Shown here: piece by piece, positions 1 through 4,368 of the stretch
Layout of the letters: every line of letters starts with the position of its first letter
Numbering within the stretch: position 1 is the stretch's first letter
Assembly (NCBI GenBank): GCA_028281425.1
Contig: JANQJX010000006.1
Coordinates: 1 to 6,077, forward strand
Direction of reading: 5' to 3'
DNA length: 6,077 bases
From: Simkania sp.
GTDB taxonomy: Bacteria > Chlamydiota > Chlamydiia > Chlamydiales > Simkaniaceae
Position numbers and translations under genes: made by a program
The notes under the pieces: generated by a model
Database searches by the model: none
Told to the model about the DNA's origin: nothing
What the model saw: the letters and a program-made list of their open reading frames with translations, nothing else

Positions 1-94
1 CGTCATAGCTACCATTTTCACCTGATTCAATACCGGAGTATGGTAGCAAAAATCTCGATACTCGCAACTCTAAATCTTATTCATGACAGAGCAC
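1..94. other. Unassigned DNA joined to the broken recombinase gene
   Basis: Homology to serine recombinases stops near position 95, and what lies to the left does not encode the missing part of that protein in any frame I read. It holds an 8-bp inverted repeat (8-15 and 40-47). On the minus strand, in the same frame as the recombinase fragment and just past its TAA stop, a frame stays open for 25 codons to the window edge. I do not recognise the peptide. This could be the end of a neighbouring gene, a remnant of a mobile element, or non-coding sequence. The stretch is too short to decide. Confidence 0.5.
8..47. repeat. 8-bp inverted repeat near the left edge
   Basis: GCTACCAT at 8-15 is the exact reverse complement of ATGGTAGC at 40-47, with 24 bp between the arms. 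It lies in the unassigned DNA beside the recombinase breakpoint. The sequence is seen directly; no role can be assigned. It could be part of a recombination site or chance. Confidence 0.5.
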
Positions 95-289
95 TAGTCT
101 CCAAACAACTAAAATATCCCCTTCATTTCTTCTCAGTTGTTCTTTTATTTTTTCTAACCCTAGCCTGTCAGCAATAGATCCACTCACTTTATCGGTGATG
201 ATTTTGTCGCACCCTGCTTTTTTCAATGCATCTATTTGCAGATCTAGGTTTTGTTCAAGTTTCGATGTACGCGCGTATCCGAATTTCAC
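77..289 (-). pseudogene. Truncated serine recombinase (resolvase/invertase family), N-terminal fragment
   Basis: Serine recombinases cut and rejoin DNA through a covalent serine intermediate; plasmid members resolve multimers or mobilise elements. The start is a GTG at 287-289 with an AGGAG ribosome site five bases upstream (295-299). The fragment opens with the family signature YARTS: Arg7 and Ser9 match the catalytic Arg and the nucleophile. It continues through QNLDLQ, ALKKAGC and a D-x-x-SGS-x-ADR segment to LVVWRL around residue 65. In intact members this is followed by D-R-L-G-R-S with more catalytic arginines, helix E and a C-terminal helix-turn-helix. Here it changes to five unrelated residues and a stop, so at least two active-site arginines and the whole DNA-binding domain are missing. 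It is very unlikely to recombine DNA. It lies downstream of the partition genes on the same strand, behind two clusters of 11-bp repeats. Confidence 0.88.
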
Positions 290-322
290 AAAAGCTCCTA
301 TTGATTTTTTTACTCATTTTTT

Positions 323-388
323 ACATATAAAATATGTGAAAAAAATATAAAGATAACATCTTTCATGTGTTTTTTAAACATCTTTTAG
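323..388. repeat. 11-bp phased repeat cluster A, upstream of the recombinase fragment
   Basis: Six consecutive 11-bp units begin at 323, 334, 345, 356, 367 and 378. Each starts with an alternating purine-pyrimidine tetramer (ACAT, ATGT, ATAT, ACAT, GTGT, ACAT) and continues into an A- or T-rich run. Adjacent units make palindromic 15-mers: ACATATAAAATATGT at 323-337 is perfect apart from its centre, and ACATCTTTCATGTGT at 356-370 is a weaker version 33 bp away. The cluster lies 34 to 99 bases upstream of the recombinase start, where an operator would be expected. Binding by the nearby ribbon-helix-helix protein is inference. Confidence 0.7.
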
Positions 389-425
389 ATATTCCAGAAA
401 CCTTTCTTTTCTCCTGGTTTTAAAA

Positions 426-480
426 ACATTTAAAATGTGTTTCTTATATGTATTTTTAACACAAAAATTGTGTTATTTTC
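426..480. repeat. 11-bp phased repeat cluster B, downstream end of the ribbon-helix-helix gene
   Basis: Five 11-bp units start at 426, 437, 448, 459 and 470 (ACAT, GTGT, ATGT, ACAC, GTGT followed by A/T runs). They form ACATTTAAAATGTGT at 426-440 and, 33 bp on, the near-perfect palindrome ACACAAAAATTGTGT at 459-473. The second palindrome extends to TAACACAA-AAA-TTGTGTTA (457-475) and includes the stop codon of the gene ending at 473. As a hairpin it could help terminate the partition transcript, but the arms are A/T-rich and no clear U-run follows on the minus strand. A protein-binding site is therefore the better reading. Confidence 0.7.
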
Positions 481-718
481 GTCTTTTTACCGCTTTTTCC
501 AACTGCTCTACAATCCATAGAGTACGGCTAAAGTTTCCGACTCTCTCTCTTCTTTTGCGATCAATTTCTCTCAAAAGCCATTTTGGAATTTTCAAACTGA
601 GTCGATGATCTTCTTGCTTCTGTTGATCTTCAGGTTCCTTGCTACCCTTCGAAATGAACTGATCAATCTTCTTCTTTTCTACAGAAGGTTTTTTAGAAAC
701 TTTTTCTCTAATTGCCAT
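473..718 (-). CDS. Ribbon-helix-helix partition partner (ParG/omega-like, ParB role)
   Basis: This 81-residue basic protein probably binds DNA as a dimer and links the plasmid centromere to the ParA ATPase. Residues 1-35 are charged and likely unstructured (many Lys, Glu and Gln), like the mobile N-terminus of ParG-type proteins. Residues 39-44 (RLSLKI) fit the DNA-contacting beta strand. A Pro at 45 starts helix A (about 46-59), a Gly-Asn turn follows at 61-62, and helix B runs from Ser64 to about 79 with the typical SRTLWIVEQLEKA pattern. The ATG has AAAGGGG at 727-733, eight bases upstream. The gene starts 30 bp after parA on the same strand, so both are probably on one message. Small ParA proteins lacking their own helix-turn-helix usually pair with such a protein, which generally also represses the operon. 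The 11-bp repeat clusters around it are the obvious candidate targets. Other CopG/Arc-type repressors look similar, but the position favours partition. Confidence 0.8.
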   Translation of the reverse strand: MAIREKVSKKPSVEKKKIDQFISKGSKEPEDQQKQEDHRLSLKIPKWLLREIDRKRRERVGNFSRTLWIVEQLEKAVKRRK

Positions 719-740
719 TTGATCTACCCCTTTGATTAGA

Positions 741-806
741 ACATCTTTTTAACGCTTTTTTGACACCTTTTTTACGCCAAAAATATACTTATAAAGCGTC
801 TTTATT
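741..806. repeat. 11-bp phased repeat cluster C, across the parA stop and the parA-RHH gap
   Basis: Units begin at 741, 752, 763, 774, 785 and 796, each exactly 11 bp apart: ACAT, ACGC, ACAC, ACGC, ATAC and GCGT tetramers, each followed by an A- or T-rich run. Four of these six tracts are five or more identical A or T bases. The 15-mers at 741-755 and 763-777 are copies 22 bp apart. Most of the cluster lies inside the last codons of parA, so the lysine-rich C-terminus of ParA is written in repeat DNA. Because 11 is not a multiple of 3, each unit is read in a different frame. The spacing therefore cannot come from repeated peptide sequence. Confidence 0.7.
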
Positions 807-1411
807 TCAAATATAGCCTTCTCGTCTTTTGGCTTGAATTCAACAACTCCCAAACCCTCAGATGGGGCGTTAGAAAAAGCTTTTCTTAAGCAAATCACAG
901 CAGGAATTACATTCAAATCCTCGATTTTGCCTAATATTTTTTGAGCATCTTTATTGTCTGTTCCTCTTACTCCACCACAATTGATAAAGCTGAAAGCTTC
1001 AAGATTTGGATTGATTGACTTAGCTTCTTGCAATACCTCTGAAACACGCGAAACAGTCCAAATATCAAAACTCTTAGGCTGAAAAGGAACAACAAACGAA
1101 TTACTTACAGTTAATGACGCTCTCAAAGAGGAAGTATCGCGTCCACCACAATCTACAATAATGTCGTCATAATCATCGATCATTTTTAAAACCTCTGTTC
1201 TTACAGCTGCCCCTTTGAGTCGAATCGTTGTCCAAGGCGTCTTAATGCCCAATCCTGTTCTATGATCCGCCCAATCCGAAGCTGTTCCTTGGTCATCTCC
1301 ATCAACAAGCAAAACCCTTTTTTTTGCTATCACACTTCTTAAGACAACAAGGTTAGATGCTATGATGGATTTTCCAACTCCACCTTTGATTCCGCCAATT
1401 GTTATAATCAT
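749..1411 (-). CDS. ParA-family plasmid partition ATPase (short type, no N-terminal HTH)
   Basis: ParA-type ATPases bind nucleoid DNA in the ATP state and move plasmid copies apart when stimulated by a centromere-bound partner. The 220 residues carry the full Walker set. The deviant Walker A KGGVGKS is at residues 9-15 (signature Lys9 and Lys14). The A' motif VLLVDGDDQGT has Asp37, and the Walker B region DDIIVDCGGRD (83-92) has Asp87. VPFQPKSFDIW (108-118) matches the conserved region after Walker B. At about 220 residues with the ATPase motif at the very start, it belongs to the short class that normally works with a ribbon-helix-helix partner, and such a gene follows 30 bp downstream. The ATG at 1409-1411 has GGAGG at 1417-1421, five bases away, so the start is secure. 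The upstream gap carries a cluster of 11-bp repeats and another overlaps the 3' end, suggesting autoregulation by the partner. MinD-like or conjugative-element ParA proteins are less likely given this context. Confidence 0.93.
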   Translation of the reverse strand: MIITIGGIKGGVGKSIIASNLVVLRSVIAKKRVLLVDGDDQGTASDWADHRTGLGIKTPWTTIRLKGAAVRTEVLKMIDDYDDIIVDCGGRDTSSLRASLTVSNSFVVPFQPKSFDIWTVSRVSEVLQEAKSINPNLEAFSFINCGGVRGTDNKDAQKILGKIEDLNVIPAVICLRKAFSNAPSEGLGVVEFKPKDEKAIFEIKTLYKYIFGVKKVSKKR

Positions 1412-1445
1412 TCGTTCCTCCCCAATTAAAGGTCACTCTTTTTAT

Positions 1446-1522
1446 GCATCTTTTTTACATAAAAAAGACATCTAAAATGCGCTAAAAATCTGTTTGTTAA
1501 GCATCTCTTGTGCGTATCTAAG
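1446..1522. repeat. 11-bp phased repeat cluster D, upstream of parA
   Basis: Seven positions in 11-bp register: 1446, 1457, 1468, 1479, 1490, 1501 and 1512. Six begin RYRY (GCAT, ACAT, ACAT, GCGC, GCAT, GCGT); the unit at 1490 is degenerate. The first four carry A/T runs of four to six bases, for example GCATCTTTTTT and ACATCTAAAAT. The cluster starts 35 bp upstream of the parA start codon, where its promoter must lie, so a bound protein would probably control the parA operon. I could not choose a convincing -35/-10 pair within it. Confidence 0.68.
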
Positions 1523-1547
1523 TGGGAGATACCTTTCAAATAAGTTC

Positions 1548-2015
1548 TTAAATATTTTTTCTTTTGCCTCTCCCCTTCTTTCTACAAAAATAATCAAAAA
1601 ACCTGCGAACGAGAGAACGATCACATTTCTGATTCATTAGACCAACTTCAGCTTGTAGCGTTTCAATCTCCCTTAAAACCTGTTCCTCCATAGTTGTGTG
1701 CGAAAGCGCAACAAGCGATCTTAAAGCGTTAATTAAATTCTGTTGAACCAATATTAGGCTAGCAGAATCAAGAGCTAATCTTGTGCTGAGGTCGCTTAAG
1801 ACAGTTTGCAACCCTATGGTAATTCCTTCAGAAAATTTCTTTTTGTTTTCAAAAAATTTAGCCACAGTATCGATGACTCCATTTTCTCTAAGACAAGGAT
1901 CTTTTGTTAGAGGGTGGCTTTGAAGGAAGGCGACAATTTTTTCGTGAGAAGGAAAAGTAAAAAGCTCTTCTCGTTTGTTTCTTTTGTGTCCGGATTTGTT
2001 TAATGGCTCTAACAT
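1548..2015 (-). CDS. Unrecognised 155-residue helical protein upstream of parA
   Basis: I do not recognise this protein. An in-frame start exists at 2108, but I chose the ATG at 2013-2015. AGAGGAG (2021-2027) sits five bases upstream of it, and a good promoter (2038-2067) lies between the two starts, leaving the longer version without a transcript. The shorter protein has no signal peptide or membrane segment. Residues 1-20 are basic and polar. About 24-60 look helical and charged. About 62-130 form long amphipathic helices rich in Leu, Ser and Gln that could make a coiled coil or dimer. The tail (135-155) is strongly basic (RR, RKK, KRK), suggesting contact with DNA or RNA. A faint likeness of residues 64-105 to chlamydial plasmid regulator Pgp4, from memory, is worth testing but is not evidence of function. 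The gene precedes parA by 136 bp on the same strand, with repeat clusters on both sides, so it is probably a plasmid maintenance or regulatory gene. Confidence 0.7.
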   Translation of the reverse strand: MLEPLNKSGHKRNKREELFTFPSHEKIVAFLQSHPLTKDPCLRENGVIDTVAKFFENKKKFSEGITIGLQTVLSDLSTRLALDSASLILVQQNLINALRSLVALSHTTMEEQVLREIETLQAEVGLMNQKCDRSLVRRFFDYFCRKKGRGKRKNI

Positions 2016-2020
2016 GATTT

Positions 2021-2027
2021 CTCCTCT
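2021..2027 (-). promoter_or_regulatory. Ribosome binding site fixing the start of the 155-residue protein
   Basis: On the minus strand AGAGGAG lies five bases before the ATG at 2013-2015. It is the strongest Shine-Dalgarno match near this reading frame. The upstream alternative start at 2106-2108 lies in repeat DNA beyond the predicted promoter. Confidence 0.75.
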
Positions 2028-2037
2028 GCGATTATTT

Positions 2038-2067
2038 TTTATAAAACATGCGCTTTTTTTATGCCAA
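2038..2067 (-). promoter_or_regulatory. Predicted sigma70-type promoter of the 155-residue protein gene
   Basis: On the minus strand TTGGCA (2062-2067) and TATAAA (2038-2043) are separated by 18 bp; both are close to the sigma70 consensus TTGACA and TATAAT. Transcription would begin near 2031, giving a very short leader with the ribosome site at 2021-2027. The 11-bp units of cluster E fall in the spacer and over the -35 box, so a bound protein should block RNA polymerase. The boxes are visible in the sequence; use and repression are inferred. Confidence 0.55.
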
Positions 2068-2105
2068 AAAAAGTAAAAAAGACACATAAAATGTGTTTTT
2101 TTTAC
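2050..2105. repeat. 11-bp phased repeat cluster E with a long inverted repeat
   Basis: Units GCGCTTTTTTT (2050) and ATGCCAAAAAA (2061) are followed, after a one-base slip in register, by ACACATAAAAT (2082) and GTGTTTTTTTT (2093). ACACATAAAATGTGT at 2082-2096 is the cleanest 15-mer palindrome in the window. It is the core of a larger inverted repeat with arms 2073-2087 and 2091-2105 that match at 14 of 15 positions around AAA. No gene ends nearby in a direction that would make this a terminator. Its position over the promoter at 2038-2067 argues for an operator. Confidence 0.7.
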
Positions 2106-2108
2106 CAT

Positions 2109-2403
2109 CTTCTATTGTCTTACATATTCAGATTTTTTCATCAAGATCTTTACACACAAACTCCTTCTATCCCTATAAGATAACACATCTTTCTTACACT
2201 AAAAAGATGTCTTAAATATATATAAAAGACACCAAAATTATTAACTTAAGCAAAGCTATTATAGAAATTTTCTAGAAACAATCCTGTTGAAACACCTAAT
2301 GAACCCCTTTATCGGATTCCGCAGGAAAAAATCCTTTCAGAGAATCACGAATTTTCATACTGTTAGATAAGGTATTGCATAAAACGATTGCAAGAAGAGA
2401 GTA
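2109..2403. other. Divergent intergenic region between the partition and replication modules
   Basis: Together with 2016-2108 this is the longest gene-free stretch (388 bp) in the window. It holds repeat clusters E and F on the partition side. From about 2279 to 2403, ahead of the primase-helicase, I see no repeats and no promoter that stands out; several weak -35/-10 pairings exist and none is convincing. The primase-helicase must be transcribed from here or from read-through, and an origin or antisense RNA cannot be excluded. I see no tRNA, rRNA or riboswitch. Confidence 0.6.
2185..2239. repeat. 11-bp phased repeat cluster F in the divergent spacer
   Basis: Five units in strict 11-bp register start at 2185, 2196, 2207, 2218 and 2229 (ACAT, ACAC, ATGT, ATAT, ACAC, each followed by an A/T-rich stretch). 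ACACTAAAAAGATGT at 2196-2210 is a copy of the palindromic 15-mer. TAGAAA at 2262 and 2273 falls in the same register (2185 plus 77 and 88), creating overlapping palindromes at 2262-2274 and 2269-2278, but these lack the RYRY start and may be coincidence. Confidence 0.68.
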
Positions 2404-4368
2404 ATGACAGTAATTTCTCAAATTGAAGCCAAAGAACTCAACGAACAAATAGACCCATTAGAAATTCTAAGACTTATTGGCTATCACAAAAGCTCTCCTA
2501 AGATTTCTGGCAACGAAGTACGAGATTTTTGTCCTATTCATCAAGGCGATAATCAACGCAGTCTTTCTATAAACCAAGAAAATCACTTGTACATTTGCCA
2601 CAATTGCGGGGCTAGGGGAGACCTTATCGATCTCTACGTTAAAGCTACGGCTATCGCTTTTCCAGAAGCTTTGGAAAACTTGTCTTCCTATTTTCAACCA
2701 AACAGCTTATTCAAAAAAGAACCACCCTTTTCAAGCCAACTATCAGTATCACAAAAAACTCCCACCCCAAGTTCTACACTATCTCCTCAAGAACGGTGGA
2801 ACAAGTGTTCTAAAGAAGGCAACCATCACTATCTCGCAAAAAAGAAAATTTCTTTTCCTCCTGGCATTCGATTCGGTCAAGATGATCGAGGTAATCATTC
2901 CATAGTAGTTCCTTTTTGTGACGTTGATGGCCATTTGCAAACATTACAATTTATCAACGAGCAGGGGAAATTCTTTTTAAAAGGGCATTCTTGCTCGGAT
3001 AGCTTCTTTACTCTGGGTTCCCTACAAGACAGTTCTCCAATATATATCGCAGAAGGTATGGCAACAGCTGTGACTATTTGGGAAGCGTTAGAACAGCAGT
3101 TCCCTGTCGTTTCAGTAGGGTCAGCAGGAAACATCTCTGCTGCTATTTCTGCCATTCGAAAAAAATACCCAGCTATTAAGATCAAACTCGCTCTTGACGA
3201 CAGCAAAGCCGCTAAAGATGCCCTCAAGAAAATAGACCCCCCTTTTTCGTACACTATTCCTAACTTTAGCGACATACCAGTCCCAAAGGAAGAAAAAGCG
3301 GACGATTTCAATGACTTGGTAGCTTTAGGAGGGCTGTCTTTAGACGATGTAAGACAGCAGCTAAAGCAAGAAACTTCTATAGACTCGAAAGATTTCTTCG
3401 GAAAACTCGGCTGTATTTTGGACGACCAGGAGTTTGCAATAAAGCTCAAAGAACGTTCCTACGAAGCCTTTGAAAAAGAGCATAAAGATCTTTTTTCGTC
3501 TGGAGGATTGATAACAGGATTTAAAAACCTCGACGAACAGATGTTCTTTTCCAAAGGAGACTTTATCACTTTTCAGGGTATGAGCAATCACGGAAAATCT
3601 ACCCTCATGCTCAATATTGCATACAGGTTCCTCGCTCATAAGGCGAATAAAGACAAAGACCCGATGTTCCTTTTTGTAACCTATGAGTCTACGCCCCTTC
3701 GCATAGAAGAAAAACTCCTCAATATCATTTCTCACGAACATCAAGAAGGAACCTTTATTCGCTATCATCAGAAAAATGAAGATAAATACCTCTATCCAAC
3801 TAGGGAAAATTTTAGACGAACTATTAACGCCTATAATTCTCTCCTCAAAGAAAGAAAAGCGCACATCCTAAAAAAAATACCTCTTGAGCAAATCGGAAAC
3901 GTAATAGACCTATACAAAGAAGAATTTCCCAACCGCACAATAGCGATCTTTTTAGACTACATCCAGATCATAGATACTTCTCTAAAATCTGGTGGTTGGG
4001 AAAAAATAAAAAATATCGCCTATGCACTTGAGGCTTTGGCTATCGAAAAAGAGGTTATTTTGGCTACGGCATCGCAAGTGAACGAAAAAAGACAAGCTAG
4101 GGAGGGAAGAGACATCTTCAACGCCTCTACAATCAACATAGATATTTTCAATCATTCCCATACATCCATAGAAAACAATGAGGACTTTCAAAAGCTCTAC
4201 AGGAAAAAAATTGACGGCAAAAACATCTGTACTTTAGAAGTGAGAAAGCAAAAGTACGGACCTTCTTTCGCGTTAAAGGACTATCTGTTGTTCAATGGGC
4301 ATATGTTTGAAGAAAGAATAGCCACTCAAAAAACGCTGAAGCAAGGCAACTTTGATGACCTCACATAA
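2404..4368 (+). CDS. Plasmid primase-helicase: CHC2 zinc finger, TOPRIM and DnaB-type helicase
   Basis: This 654-residue protein probably makes primers and unwinds DNA at the plasmid fork. A CHC2 zinc finger is at 43-68 (Cys43, His46, Cys65, Cys68 in CPIH and CHNC). A linker of about 100 residues follows, then a TOPRIM-like domain (about 210-310): IAEGMATA with Glu217-Gly218, LALDD with Asp265-Asp266, and KADDFNDL (298-305), a motif often seen at the end of such primase domains. The helicase half has Walker A GMSNHGKST (392-400), Walker B IFLDYIQII (515-523, Asp518), ATASQVNEKRQ with Gln558, and LEVRKQKYGP (611-620), matching the DnaB motif near the arginine finger. The layout resembles phage T7 gp4; chlamydial Pgp1 has only the helicase half. 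The ATG at 2404 follows a purine-rich AAGAAGAGAG. The last 14 bases overlap the next gene, so the two are probably translated together. The second acidic residue of the usual TOPRIM D-x-D seems to be Ser267, which makes primase activity less certain than helicase activity. Confidence 0.9.
   Translation: MTVISQIEAKELNEQIDPLEILRLIGYHKSSPKISGNEVRDFCPIHQGDNQRSLSINQENHLYICHNCGARGDLIDLYVKATAIAFPEALENLSSYFQPNSLFKKEPPFSSQLSVSQKTPTPSSTLSPQERWNKCSKEGNHHYLAKKKISFPPGIRFGQDDRGNHSIVVPFCDVDGHLQTLQFINEQGKFFLKGHSCSDSFFTLGSLQDSSPIYIAEGMATAVTIWEALEQQFPVVSVGSAGNISAAISAIRKKYPAIKIKLALDDSKAAKDALKKIDPPFSYTIPNFSDIPVPKEEKADDFNDLVALGGLSLDDVRQQLKQETSIDSKDFFGKLGCILDDQEFAIKLKERSYEAFEKEHKDLFSSGGLITGFKNLDEQMFFSKGDFITFQGMSNHGKSTLMLNIAYRFLAHKANKDKDPMFLFVTYESTPLRIEEKLLNIISHEHQEGTFIRYHQKNEDKYLYPTRENFRRTINAYNSLLKERKAHILKKIPLEQIGNVIDLYKEEFPNRTIAIFLDYIQIIDTSLKSGGWEKIKNIAYALEALAIEKEVILATASQVNEKRQAREGRDIFNASTINIDIFNHSHTSIENNEDFQKLYRKKIDGKNICTLEVRKQKYGPSFALKDYLLFNGHMFEERIATQKTLKQGNFDDLT

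Noticed and set aside
457..475. Palindrome TAACACAA/TTGTGTTA as an intrinsic terminator
   Set aside because: The arms are A/T-rich with a 3-base loop and no U-tract follows. It fits the family of 15-mer operator-like sites better.
323..480. CRISPR array
   Set aside because: Units are 11 bp, degenerate and without unique spacers of constant length; there are no cas genes.
1514..1532. Hairpin GTATCT/AGATAC downstream of the 155-residue gene as a terminator
   Set aside because: The stem is only 6 bp with a 7-base loop, and no U-run follows it on the minus strand. It also overlaps repeat cluster D.
2016..2108. N-terminal extension of the 155-residue protein to a start at 2108
   Set aside because: The extension is encoded by the inverted repeat and the predicted promoter, has no ribosome site, and reads as low-complexity Phe/Lys-rich sequence. 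The start at 2015 has a strong ribosome site.
2262..2278. Overlapping palindromes with TAGAAA repeated 11 bp apart as further units of cluster F
   Set aside because: They are in the same 11-bp register but lack the RYRY start shared by the other units; coincidence is likely enough that I left them out of the cluster.
2320..2403. Promoter for the primase-helicase gene
   Set aside because: Several weak -35/-10 pairings (for example TTTCAG with TACTGT) can be drawn, but none is clearly better than chance.
2895..3864. Long minus-strand open frames inside the primase-helicase gene
   Set aside because: They lie opposite conserved zinc-finger, TOPRIM and helicase motifs, have Ser/Phe-rich antisense composition, and no ribosome sites. 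They are shadows.
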